Notes: generated from the letters alone by a model not told the origin. A stretch of DNA of 64,000 nt from Zanthoxylum bungeanum (GCA_019454045.1 SKCR01031806.1:1-64000), one strand, 5' to 3'. Shown: positions 36,428-48,035, counted from the first letter of the stretch. Made by a program: numbers and translations.

Positions 36428-37440
36428 AAATAAATCTGGCCACAAATGAATGATCCCTTATTGTTCCATTCAAATCGGTGGGACATACCTGACCCCGAGC
36501 CATCATAATCACTTGGCCATCATGTAATGTTCCCTCGTGCCATTCAATAGCATGACCTCAGAGGAACGAATGCAGCCCTGAGCTATTATAACCACTTGGC
36601 CACAAGATAATGTTTCCTCCTTGTGTCATTCAATAACATAGCCTCAGCGAAATGAATGCACCCCCGAGCCATTATAACCACTTGGCAACAAGAGAATGTT
36701 CCCTCATTGTGTCATTCAATAACATAGCTTCGGCGTAACGAATGCATCCCCGAGCCATTATAACTACTTGGCCACAAATGAATGTTCCCTCTCTATGCCC
36801 TTGAATAACATGGCCTCGGCGGAATGAATGCAGCCCCGAGCCATTATAACCATAATCTAAAAAGACCTCGATGGAAGATTTTCAACCTTATGTCGTCCTC
36901 CTGAACACTGGTAGTAGCGATCCATACCAAGTCGTGCAAAAATAAAAATAAAAGATGATAAGTGTAATAAGGTGACATATCACATACTCCGTACCGACCC
37001 AAAAATATTGAGGCAACTGAGGAAACATCATACCCTAAGTTTCCTAAAATAACAATTTTGAACCTCATAGTCCAAACGTCTTAGGCTACTCGAGCTACGA
37101 ATTAGGGGGCGACCAACGCCATGCGGGAATTTCCCTTAATGCTAGGTAGGCCCCAAGTCTGCAAACATCATTGAGACCTTCTAACCTTCCCCTTGTTATG
37201 CTCCCAAGGGTCCGAAAAAGGGACGGCCAGTGTCATTAGGGTATTATCCCTCCCAATGATAAGCAAATCACAAGGATACAAATACCACGAAGGCTCGTGG
37301 GCCTTGTCTGTGACATGCACCTCCAACTCTCTCTATGGGCGGCAAATACCATGGGAGAAATATCCATCCACATGCTATGCAAACCCAAAGGTACCATAGT
37401 ACATCCAGGCCATCTTCAAACCATGCGTGCTATGATTACC
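36428..37440 (-). repeat. Element Z 3' non-coding region with ~86-bp repeats (right part)
   Basis: The landmark CCGAGCCATTATAACCACTT recurs at about 36496, 36578, 36664, 36750 and 36838, a period of roughly 82-88 bases. It continues the array at 6629-7545, so solo LTR E landed inside it. From about 36900 to 37440 the sequence is non-repetitive and shows no gene. Confidence 0.75.
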
Positions 37441-37801
37441 TTTAGGCACTAAACGCTACCCTGACTCTTTTGCTGAACGTGCTATGGATATCTGAGGCGT
37501 CAAATGCTACGAAGGTCTTCTTGATTTTTCTTATAAGATGTATGTCATTTGGTAGTAACGTTCCAGCTCGAGGATTTAAAAATGACACCGGGGTTGGTAT
37601 GCCACGAGATGAGGGCTTTTCACACTTTTGTCTTGCACCTTTTGGTAATGCCGACCATGAGTACTTCACAATAATATCAAATATGTTTTTCCCACTAAAA
37701 TAACAAATAAGTGTATAAATGTACAAGTTTTAATTTATAAAGAAAAAGCCTTATTTATATTCTTGTGATCTACTGCATTTCATACAACTCTTTGTGGGTC
37801 A

Positions 37802-38038
37802 TTATGAGAGTCTTTTTTGAAAATACATTCTCATCATTTCTGCATTCCAGGACCTCTTGAGTCGGGTGCCATCCAATTGCTTCAAGTGATAGGTACCCGA
37901 CTTGATAGCTTCTGAGACTTTGTACGACCCTTTCCACTTTTCTCTAAGGCTGTTGCGTAGTCTGGAACCTTCCCAATCCTGATGTGGGACCACAAACTTC
38001 CGACCCTCAACGCTCACCTGAAACTTTACCATGTTCTA
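37802..38038 (-). pseudogene. C-terminal end of Gypsy integrase/pol of element Z
   Basis: The minus-strand frame contains KWKGSYKVSEAIKSGTYHL and LDGTRLKRSWNAEMMRMYF before a stop. This matches the W-G-P-Y-x-V ... G-x-Y-x-L ... R-x-W-N-A-x-x-L pattern that closes the pol polyprotein of Tat-type Gypsy elements. Upstream it abuts solo LTR K, and beyond K lies gag. RT, RNase H and the integrase core are therefore absent: Z suffered a large internal deletion or was already a gag-tail derivative when it inserted. Confidence 0.8.
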
Positions 38039-38043
38039 GGGAC

Positions 38044-39885
38044 TGATCGGTGAAATCACTCATGTAACGCAAGCGCACGTATCGCTCAAGTACTATAAAA
38101 TGTATCGATCCCATGAGGACTTAATACCTAAACTATTAATTTATGAAGCCAAATATTTACGAGTATCTAATAGATTAGTTGTTTGATTGGATGGTGAATT
38201 TAAACTTAAAACAAGTAAATAAAACAGTGCGAAAAAGATGAAAGGAAAATTCAATATTATAAACTATCTAGGGTTGTGAATTCTTCCAATATATTTTAAA
38301 GATGAAGTGGTTTTCTCATGTTTGTGCAATATATCGGTTTATTAACCTGGAACACGAATTTATACAAAAGCCTTTGTCGATGGTCAGATACAAATACCCA
38401 AATACACAAATAACCCAATTAATCATATGTCTATGTCAACTAAGTTACCCGAATTCATTAAGATTAAGTTCCAATTGTGGCTACCCCCGCCCGACAGATA
38501 TATGTATATCCTGGAAGGAAATCTATTAAGGGGTATCTAATCCTTAAGGGAGATCGTGGGCTATTAAGTCTAAGGCTGAAACCTAAAATCCATTCGTCAA
38601 TTTCATTTTAAGTTTACCAGATCAATCCTATTAATGGCCAGTTAATAAAAAACATTAAGCTTAAGACTTGATAAATAAACTTTTATATTACCCAAGACAT
38701 AAAATAACACCTTATAAATCGGTGATATTGAAATTCATCACAACCTCAGATAACAGGTTTAGTTACAACACATATCTAGGACTAGTAAAAGCTTAAATAA
38801 AGCAAATGACATAAAGTAAAACTTGGAAATTAAAAAGGTAAATAAACAATAAAGAAAATGTCGGGGGTTAGAGGGTCCACTTTTTTTACTTCTATTTTAG
38901 ATATCTCCCTTATTATAATATATTAACTTTGCATGATATTACCAACAGACCATAAAGGTGGTATCCTGATTAAGTCAAATTTAAGATTAATTTCAACTGA
39001 CCATAAAGGCGGTATCCAATTTAGTTAGGTTAAAATCAATTTAATTAAGTCTAACCGACCATAAATGCGGTATCCCATTAAGTCAGATTTTAAATAGTTT
39101 ATATATTATAATTAAGGGAGATTAATCTAAATATTAGTAATAAAATATTAACCTTTTACCCCAGCAGAGATGAGTTACCTCCTCATACTGAACAATAAAA
39201 ATAAAGACTGAAAAGTAAAGTAAAGAAAGTACTATTGCGTAAAATAAATAAAATTAAATACAGAAAGCTATAAATAAACAAACAAGATACAATCTTCTTA
39301 GTATTCTTAAGGAATTCCCCAGAAGAAGGTATGAATTTTCCTTATGATTTCAGCCTCTATTTATAGTGAAAATTCTGCCCCGCGCGTCGCGACGCAGAAC
39401 CCTTGTGTGTCGCGACGCGCGTTTGATTAAGCGAGATCGTGACACATGGCGTCGGTTGTATCATTAGCTGAATTATTATTTCGGCATCGCGATGCATGCA
39501 TAGTAAATGTCAGCAGCATGGGATGATGACACGTGTCCGACGCACGTTAGCAAGACTGTTATAATTTTGACACATGGCAGACGCATCTTAGCATGTGCGC
39601 ATGATAGCAAGTTTCTCTGATTTTGACACGTGTCCGGTGCACGTTAGCGGTGCATGATAGCAGACAATGCATTTTAGCAAACATCGCATTTTAGCAGTAA
39701 ATTTACATTTTTGCCCTTTTTGTCCGTTTTTCGATGTTTTGGACCCGAATTGCTTTCAGAGAGTCCTGTTATTTTATTTATCTATAAAATAACACAAAAC
39801 ACATCAAATATTCACAAATCTCGAGAAACAATACAAAATATTAAGTAAAAGTGACGGTAAATACTTATATATTTACCGCTTATCA
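38044..39885 (-). mobile_element. Solo LTR K (relative of C and M) inside element Z
   Basis: The plus-strand ends are TGATCGG and GCTTATCA, with a perfect duplication GGGAC (38039-38043 and 39886-39890). It aligns in reverse with the C and M LTRs. It has the inverted ACCGCC motif (38950-39080), TATTTATA (TATAAATA on minus) at 39358-39365, TCGCGA palindromes near 39387, 39412 and 39486, and two CACGTG boxes near 39531 and 39628. It is more diverged than C is from M. It sits exactly at the gag/integrase junction of Z. Confidence 0.88.
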
Positions 39886-39890
39886 GGGAC

Positions 39891-40303
39891 TCATACGCCC
39901 CTACCCCAAACACCAAGCTATGGTAACAATCGATCAAACTCTTCAACGACTCATCGTCATGCTGTTTTATTATCCCCAGTGACTCGATCGTCTTCCTTGG
40001 TGCACATGCTCCTTTAAAATGACACACAAAAGACTTCCTCAGCTGTGAAAAGCTGATGATACTCCCTGGAGTCAAGTTCCTGAAGTAAAAGTTGGTCTGT
40101 CCTCCAAGAGTCAGAGGGAGTATTTTACAGACTGCTCCCCCAACCACGCTTTGAATCTCAATAAGCAAGGCAAATTTCTCTATGTGGGACCTAGGGTTTG
40201 TATTACCCTTGTAAATGCATGGAGAACCTCTTGGGGAATTCGATCTCCAGCACCTCTTTAGTAAAAGAGGATGTTGTCTCAGTGTCTTGGTCGTCCTGAG
40301 CAC
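39891..40303 (-). pseudogene. Gag fragment of element Z
   Basis: The frame reads YKGNTNPRSHIEKFALLIEIQ, then VCKILPLTLGGQTNFYFRNLTPGSIISFSQLRKSFVCHFKG, then ESLGIIKQHDDESLKSLIDCYH. This is the Retrotrans_gag-type core of Tat-like Gypsy elements (D-x-x-DPR-H...F..TL...A..W...L.PGSI.SF..L...F...F). It is cut at 39886-39890 by solo LTR K. The rest of Gag and most of pol are missing. Confidence 0.8.
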
Positions 40304-40885
40304 ATCCTTGCTTGCTCTTCTCCTATTTCCTTATCTCTTTATGGAACTATTCTCTTAGATAGCTCTCGGTGTCCTCTTCCCCCGGCTAAAGGGCTAATCA
40401 TACTCGTTCCTTCGAGCATGATATCTCTTCTCACTCGGAGCTCTTCGCCCCTATTCCTAGTATTACTTGAGCTCACTCTCCTCAAAGGTGGGACTATTAC
40501 TGGATGATTATGGGGTTCACCTATCATCATCTTCTCCTAGGGATCCTTCGTATGTGCAACACTAGCCACAACTACTGACCTCACATTGTGGGTTTTCTTT
40601 CTCCTCTTCTCATGAACCCATTTCACTTCGACCACTCTTTTCCCACCGACGATCTCTTCCTCCCTTCAGCTAGGGCCTGGGTGCGTCTGCTCTCCCGATT
40701 TCCTCTCTAATAGATTTCATAAAGGCTTGGGTTGCCTCTAATTCCTTTCGGCTATTCCCTTTTTCTACCCATAGGTTTTCCTTCATTTTCTCCATTCATT
40801 CGACAGTTGAGTTTTCCAAATCTCTATAGTTTCCGTCTCCTGCCATTGCCTTAGTGTGTTTACTATTTCTTGTACTTTCCCCAAC
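40304..40885 (-). other. Leader of element Z with deleted primer-binding site
   Basis: No convincing frame is present between gag and the 5' LTR. Next to the LTR terminus TCAACA (minus strand) the sequence reads GTTGGGGAAAGTAC. Element L has GTTGGCGCCGTCTGTGGGGA at the same place, so most of the PBS has been lost, probably by slippage between the two short TGG pieces. Confidence 0.6.
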
Positions 40886-41987
40886 TGTTGACGATTTTTT
40901 TCATTGCAAATGCAATATGGGAGTTTTACCCCTTAAACAAACCTCCATCAACAATGAATTTCTTTGGTTAGTAAAAAACCAAATGCAAACTGAGTAAGTA
41001 GATAGATAAATCATAGAGGGGAAGGATTTATATGGTTCGAATGAGAGTGGATCCAACCTACGTCCACAGAAGAAAGAGATGTGTGTTTTATTACTGCTCG
41101 GAGTCAATACTGATCCGACCTACAAGTGAGGTAATGAACTTACAAAGAGTTTACAACACATCGAATCTTACAATAGCCCATTATAATTCTCTCAATAGTC
41201 AAACAACCAACCAACTTTCTCTATCTATCACTAAATTTTGGCTCTTGGTTTCTCTCTAAGTGTTAAATGAAAATTTTTCTTCCAAATCCACTATTCTACC
41301 GCCTCATGATGCCAGCTCATGTCACTCTGTCATCATTGCAGTAACAACTTTCATTAACTATCCACAATTCGACCAATCAAATTAGCCATTTTCCCTGTCA
41401 TTGCATCGGCTTATGGCGGCCTCTAGCGGCTCTTCTCTGCTACTTCCCTGCCTCTGCACCGACCTATGGCGGATCTGTTCCGCCACTGTATCGCCATATG
41501 GCGACTGGCATGGTACTTTCACTGTGAACCATTGTGTTTCCATAGTCATCATTAGCCTTCTAGGATGATATCTTCTCACTTTAGGGAATACATCACTTGA
41601 CTCAAGCACAAATTGACATGTGATTCCATATTTGTTCCTCGGGTTAGCATACTGAGGTGGATGATACTGGTCAAAACTCCCTCTGACCTCTTTAACCAGG
41701 TTGGGTTGCTAAGCATTGACCCCATCGAGTCGGTTTCCACAAATACTAAAATGAACTCAAATCCAGCACTTCTTCTCTAGGTCGGATCCGCGTACCAACC
41801 TGCTTCATCATCAACACACTCAACTCTGGCATGAACCTATCCGTATAATGGGGTCGAGTCCTTTTGTAAAATTTCGTCTGCCTCTCCGAGCCTTTAGGTC
41901 CTTATTATCCATTTTGGCTAAATAGACTACCAATTCTGCCCCTCAACATTTGAATCGTCCTCAAGGTAAAAAAAACCATTATCAACA
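40886..41987 (-). repeat. Element Z 5' LTR
   Basis: The plus-strand start is TGTTGACG and the end is CATTATCAACA, followed by the duplication AGTAT (41988-41992). It pairs with 5536-6628. The terminal inverted repeat TGTTGA/TCAACA is intact here and decayed to TATTGA/TCAATA in the partner. Confidence 0.85.
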
Positions 41988-41992
41988 AGTAT

Positions 41993-42208
41993 ATTATCTT
42001 TACTGTTGTTATCAAAATTAAATTGTAGTTAAAAAAAGTCATATAGTATGAAATTTCATTTCAAAGCTAAAGTTTTTGACAGGAAGCACTTCCCAGAAGC
42101 TCCCCAAGAGAAATTAATCACTTCGGTATTGTGCTTCTGCCAACTAAATACATATAACAGCTCATGTGCTTGGTTCAATGTGGTCAACTTTTACAATTAA
42201 CTGCATCA
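41993..42208. repeat. Spacer with one copy of a ~65-bp foldback repeat
   Basis: Bases about 42074-42142 resemble 43200-43267. Both contain CTTCCCAGAA and AAGAGAAAT between inverted GAAGCAC/GTGCTTC ends (42083-42089 and 42131-42137). No gene is seen. The copies may be pieces of a decayed miniature DNA transposon; they lie outside the verified ends of hAT element N. Confidence 0.45.
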
Positions 42209-42216
42209 CATCTACA

Positions 42217-42402
42217 TAGGGGTGTGCATTAATCGGTTTTAACCGATTAATCGAATCGTTTTGACCCATTTTTTTATTATGGTTCGGTTAATTCGGTTAA
42301 ATCGGTTATTGCGGTTAAAATTTTTAACTTTTTCGGTTATTCAGTTCGGTTACGGTTATGAGATTTGTATAACCGAACCGACCGATTAACCGAAATTAAA
42401 CC

Positions 42403-42472
<70 letters not shown>

Positions 42473-43174
42473 CACCTGCGAATCCTTTAATTTTTTAGAG
42501 TTAAGATAGTCTGCATGTAAACTCTCAATTGGTTGTAGTTATATTGATTTAATAATACTACCCGAAAATAAAATTGATAAAATTCAAATGACAAGCTGCA
42601 TTAACAGCTTGGTTTTGACTCTTTTTAATTTATCTCAAGAATTAAAGGTAAACATACATAAAATTTCAAATGTGTAGATTTTGCACCGTGGTGGATTCGT
42701 GACCCTTAAAATTTCTAACATGGCAGGTTTGGAAGGAAATCTGAGGCCGTGACAATCATCGAGGGTTTAAAAAATATTTATCTCGCATGTAATTAAATAT
42801 AGATATATTTAATCAATGTTAGTTAGAATCGGTATTTTTAGAATCAGATATGTGATCGAATTAGTGATCCAAAAATTTAATGCATCAGTGGTTCGACTGG
42901 TTGAAACGTTCCGAAAAAATCGGTAGAACCGACCTACATCATATATAATTTTACTAATTAAAAATTATAAAAAATATTAAATTTTAATTTATTAGATTGG
43001 TTAATAACCGAATTAACCATAACCGACCGAAATATAATGGTTAATTGGTTAATGGTTATGTGTCATAAATTGATTAAATCGGTCACACTTTTATTTAACC
43101 GAAAATTTCGGTTATAATTAAAAAATCAAGGATTAACCGACCGAACCAACCGATGCACACCACTCACACCCCTA
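42217..43174. mobile_element. Element N: non-autonomous hAT-type DNA transposon
   Basis: The left end TAGGGGTGTGCATTAATCGG and the right end (reverse complement TAGGGGTGTGAGTGGTGTGC) form the TAGGGGTGTG terminal inverted repeat. The flanks CATCTACA (42209-42216) and CAGCTACA (43175-43182) are an 8-bp duplication with one mismatch, which is the hAT signature. Inside are many copies of CGGTTAA-type subterminal motifs and an (AT)n tract at about 42400-42470. No transposase frame exists, so it would need one from elsewhere. Confidence 0.85.
42400..42470. repeat. (AT)n microsatellite
   Basis: An almost pure AT dinucleotide tract of about 70 bases lies inside hAT element N. Shorter tracts of the same kind lie at about 7960-7980 and 44585-44610. 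Confidence 0.95.
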
Positions 43175-43271
43175 CAGCTACACTTGCAGTACTCCCTTTT
43201 TTGACATAAGCAAGAAGCGCTTCCCAGAAACTCCCAAAAGAGAAATCACTTTGATAATGTGCTTTTGCATA

Positions 43272-43945
43272 CATTACAAAAAACTGTCCCATTAGTGTCA
43301 GAATTTACCGATGATTTTATAAGCGTCGGTAATTATCGATAGATTTAAAAAAATGACTTAAAAAAATTGACAGTCAAACTTACCAATGGATTTTCATTGG
43401 TAAAATACAGATAATATTTTCCATTGGTAAATGAGACGCCAATTTATACCACTACGTGTTAGCCCAATGAATTTTCCATTTGTTTTTATTAATGGAAAAT
43501 CCATTGGTAAAAACATGATTAAACAGTAGGTCGTGTCCTAGCTCCATTTCTCTCTTCTCTCTCTCTTCGCTGCATCGGACTTCCAGTGCCACCCACTGCC
43601 AATGAGTCACTAGAGACCTCCTCTAGCCGCCACACCACCGCCGGAGCTCCCCCACTACTGGAAAACAATGACATCGTCGGAATTGATGTTTTTGCTAAAT
43701 TTGCAATTTTTTATTTAGAGTTTAATCCTCTAAAGTTAGTGTTTGTTTGAATTATTTTGTGTTATGGTTAGTTTAGAAAAGATTATTTAATGTTAAGGTT
43801 AGGTTAGAAAATGACCACAATTTGACTACGGAAATTCAGTCGGTAATTATCGATGGAAATTATTTTTGTGGATAAAAAAATTACCCATAATTTTTGAAGT
43901 ATTTTCAATGATGTTCCGTTGATAATTGAATAGTTTTTTTTAGTG
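43272..43945. mobile_element. Element O: small non-autonomous CACTA transposon
   Basis: The left end CATTACAAAAAACTG is a one-base variant of the CACTA terminus. The right end reads, in reverse complement, CACTAAAAAAAACTATTC. The 3-bp flanks ATA (43269-43271 and 43946-43948) are the target-site duplication expected for CACTA elements. Subterminal repeats such as CCAATGGATTTTC and ACCGATGGA-like motifs occur near both ends. It has no transposase. A GC-richer insert at about 43545-43670 stands out (see findings). Confidence 0.82.
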
Positions 43946-43948
43946 ATA

Positions 43949-44954
43949 CTATTAAGGAAGCTGACGTTAGTGACAGTAAGTGAGAGCACAGAGGAGCGCA
44001 TCGATCACTAATCAGGTGTTTGGTAATCCAACTCTGCAAATTCTTTTATTGAGGGAATCTCATTCTGCTACATACGTGTAGTGTATGCATGCATGCAAGT
44101 TGTTGGATGGTTATTGAATCCAGTTAGATTGTTAATGAAGTTGTAAAGGCATATAAATATTGCGGCTTTGTAATTCTGTTATTCATTAATAAGGAATATA
44201 CAATTTTCAGCTGTCAACATATTCCTAGATTCTCTCAATTTTCCCATTAACCAAACGAGATCTATTCAGTTTCTACACATCCCCACTAAGCATATATACT
44301 TTTTTACGTTTAAAATGAATGGTAAATTGAAGAAGACAATTGGTGCAACAAATTTGCTTTTAGAAGTTGTGAACTGTCTTGTATGAATGCCTGATCATTG
44401 CTAAAAAAATCTCACACACTTTATACCCCACCCCCATGAGGGAGAATTTCAAGTGGGCACTTAGTTAGTGGACATATTAGGTTCTGTTGGTTTTGTCAGA
44501 ATATGTCAGGTTCATGGTTCATGGAATCAAGGCTGCCAAACTATCAATAGCTGATATCTTTGTCTGCAGAAAAAATTGCCCACTTATATATATATATATA
44601 TATATATATGTGCCACCAAGAAGTACTTGATCAAATAGTTGCGTTATTGTTACCGAAAAAGTGTGGCTACTTGATCAACTATTTTTTTAATTAAAAAATA
44701 AGAAATTATTAATTTGCCAAAGTTTTAGGCTTTAAGATTATTTAAATACAAACATTCTCATGATTTTTTTCTTACTTTGCGTTCGTAAACAACAGTCAAC
44801 ACTTGTGTTGAAATGAGAAAATATATTAGAAAAAAATGGCGGTTCTAATAGAGCTGAAATCTTGAGACCAATTAACTGAGTCATGAGCATGTTGGAGAGA
44901 AAAACTATAGAGAGGAAAATAGAGATGGAAAAAATGAAAGAGAGAAAAAACTTT
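43949..44954. other. Spacer, no gene seen
   Basis: The sequence is AT-rich with an (AT)n tract near 44585 and a purine-rich stretch (44880-44950) just before element H. Apart from the short LTR-like segment at 44101-44219 I recognise nothing in it. Confidence 0.5.
44101..44219 (+). repeat. Possible short (119-bp) solo LTR
   Basis: It starts TGTTGGATGG and ends CTGTCAACA, giving TGTTG/CAACA ends. Inside it has CATATAAATA (TATA-like) followed ~45 bases later by AATAAGGAAT (polyadenylation-like). That is the layout of the small LTRs of TRIM or short Copia elements. The flanks CAAGT and TATTC do not match, so no duplication supports it. Confidence 0.35.
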
Positions 44955-45155
44955 TATAATATCCCGAACTTTTCGGAGTAGTTCTAAAATGTTTTCGAAT
45001 TAAAGTTAAAGATTTGGAACATGATGATATTCGAAAATAAGAGTTTGTGTGTTTGAAAAATAGATTGGAATATTTTTTTTTTAAGTGAAGTTTCGTCGCG
45101 TTGGAAAACGAGTGGTTCCGAGAACCGGTTACGCGATATCTGTTTATATCGTTAT

Positions 45156-47684
45156 TGTTAGGGTTGGTGCTCGGAGTGCCAATCCGGATCGTATTTATGT
45201 CTGATTCATAAATACGAGCAATTCTATTTTCCATAATATTACTAATTTAATGGTAGCACCCTTGTCTTTTATACACTTATTCGATCTAATTATGATTAGA
45301 TATCTTATTATGATTAGATCGAAACTAAATATGGTTTGTTGATACATGTATATTAGACAAAGACCCTAGGATTTACAATATAATGTGCAATTACAACATA
45401 GTTTGTAATTGACATTGGGAAGCGCACTATAAGATGTATATCCTTCAATAAAGTTCCTGGTCAAGATTTACTAACACGGGTCAGTTAGTAAAATCCACAA
45501 AGACCAGTACATGTCGTATATCGTGACTTGGTATGATGGTTTATCTCAATGAACCATGAGTCTCGGGAGACTCGTTTAGACATGTAGGTGTTTATTTGAT
45601 AAACACTGAACGACTAACTGAAGATTTCCTAATAAATGATACATCAACGTCAATAGGAATCTTCTCGAGTTGAGCGAGCATAATGCTCCTTCAACTTGAG
45701 ATACCACAGTGGGATATATGAGTTATCCTCCACACTTTGATGGCAGTCACGTCACCGATCTATTTAGATCAGACCTCCGCCGGTTCGTTGGGTGTGGACT
45801 GATGCTCATGATATCCAGTGCGTATCAAGATAGGATCCGTCAGTCCTGTGTACAGGGCATAGGCATTCGCACGTGTTTACGATCTAGTAAATCCATGGCC
45901 ATGGTATAACTTTGAAAATCAGTTCCGAGTGTTATTTAGAGATCGTAAATTGAAAGTCGACTATATTATACCGAACAAGTTTGACGTTTTTATCTATACC
46001 CCATGTATAATATGGATAGCGTGTGACAGAGGGATTATACGTATGCAATGACCTCGGCTTGCATAGTTTAGCGAGATTATCCGTGGTCGTTATAATTCAT
46101 GAGTGGGTGAATTATGGACACGAAATTGGATTTCGTGACGGATAAACCTAAACTTAGAGAGTCACATAATATGAAGTGTACTCGTTGAGCACTTGGGCAA
46201 CGCGATATGAATAATACAGATTATTCATAATACTTCATCGTATTAAATGTGTTAATTCGAATCATTTAGTCGGTTAAAGGATAACACATGCATTATGAGA
46301 TTTTTGTCATTTAATAATTATTGTGTATTTGTACTTGATACATAATACGATTATATATACATTAATTATTTGTCAAATGAGATTTTGACACATGCCATAA
46401 ATATATGTATTTGTTATTTATTGTAAATAAAAATACATATATAATAATAATTATATTAATTGATTATTTGGATATTTAATTGTTAAATATTCAAATGATT
46501 AATTAATTAAACTTTTTCCATAAATGTTATGAAAATTGTCCAATTATTATTCGTTTACATGGCATGATTTAATTATGCTTTATGTGTGCAATTTTGATTG
46601 GATAACATAAAGTTTAATTATAATTTAATTTGATTAAATTGCAAAAGGACAATAATGCCCTCCAAAGTCGGTTACAACAAATTAAAACAGGGGAAATTTG
46701 TTTTCTTCCTCATTCTTTCATACCATTGCCGTGAGCCTCAAAATGAAATGGGTTTCAAACTTGCTTGATGAATCAAGTGATAGCAAAGAAGAAAATCAAA
46801 GAAAAGGCTTAGGAAAATAAAGGATTAAAGGTAATTCCTCTACTCCCTAAGCTTAGAAATTTTATTTCACGTTTCTTGAAAATCTATTGAGATCTAGGGT
46901 TTCTTCTTTGTTATAAAATTTGGGGCTTTTGGTTGTGGTGGATGAATTGGAAGCTTGTGTGCATGTGTGAAGTAGTTTTGGATGTAATTAGTGTAATTAT
47001 TGTCCAAATTGATCATTTGATGATGAGTTGCTATTCTAGAGTATTATGACCACTCTTTTAATGCCTATAATTTTTCTTGGGTGATTCATATATGGTGACT
47101 TGAGTTGGTGTTTTGATTAATTGATTTAATCTTGAAAATTTGGATTTAAAGCATGAAAAATGGGCAATTTCGTTTTATGTTTCAGACCTAGAATATCTGA
47201 TATTTTGGTGATGAAAAATATGTCTTATGAATGTATTAGATGTGTTTTGGGAGTTGGAATAATTGCAGGAAAGTGTTTCAGAGTTGAAATAAGCGAAAAC
47301 GACAAAAAATGACGTTACCGGGTGACTTTTGAGCCAACCGGATGACGACTGTCCAAACAGTGAGTTCGTCACTGTTCGGGCATCCCATGAATTGCCCTAA
47401 CACTATTGGGGCTGACCTGGGCAGTCCCCATAAGTGTTGGGTGGTCGGTTTGGTCAAAAACGCATTTTGCGTCATTTTGCGGAAAAATATTTTTCGTAAA
47501 AGTTTCACGACGTTTCCTTTATATTTATGTCGCTATTTGATATCGAATAAATATGCTTAGGTGAAATATGAATAAATTATTCATATTAGATATTGACTAA
47601 TTTATTCGGTAATTTGAAATAGTTTTAAATTATGATTTCGTCCAAACCGCGCTTCAACTGCGCCCTTCGGCCAAAACCCCAACA
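45156..47684 (+). repeat. Element F 5' LTR
   Basis: It starts TGTTAGGGTTGGTGCTCGG and ends ACCCCAACA. A small open frame at 45709-45909 lies in a block that is also conserved in the LTRs of element A. It is followed by the Met-type PBS. Confidence 0.92.
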
Positions 47685-47688
47685 AAAA

Positions 47689-47700
47689 TGGTATCAGAGC
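47689..47700 (+). other. Primer-binding site of element F
   Basis: TGGTATCAGAGC, four bases after the LTR terminus, is the standard plant Copia primer-binding site complementary to the 3' end of initiator methionine tRNA. Confidence 0.92.
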
Positions 47701-48035
47701 AGGTTTGTTGCTTCATCCATTACATTAATCATACTTGATATATGATACGTAATCCAATTTTAATGTTCACACATGCTTTTAATCTATATATGTTTCTTGA
47801 CTTTTCGGTTCTACGCTAATGGAAACGTAACTGAAATTTAATGGTTAAATTGATTTATGTTTTCAATAGGTAGAATTGAATTGTTTAGAAAATGATTTAG
47901 ATTAAAATTCTGCATTGGATGTAGAGTATATCTTCCTTGAGGAAAATCCCCGCTTAAAATAAGGCTGTAAAGTGACGTGTATTGGATACATGTTTCTTGG
48001 TTCGTCTTGTCAGTACGGTTTATGGGTATCTTTCT

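Larger units (their letters stand above)
5536..41987 (-). mobile_element. Element Z: outermost Gypsy (Tat-like) element of the nest
   Basis: Two LTRs in direct orientation lie 34 kb apart (5536-6628 and 40886-41987). They are flanked by a perfect 5-bp duplication AGTAT (5531-5535 and 41988-41992). The PPT lies inside the left LTR (reverse complement of about 6629-6650), so the element reads on the minus strand. Removing the nested insertions E and K leaves about 5.7 kb: the right-hand LTR, a gag fragment, the last part of integrase, a non-coding tandem array and the left-hand LTR. LTR identity is only about 80-85%, the lowest of the dateable elements in the nest. Confidence 0.88.
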
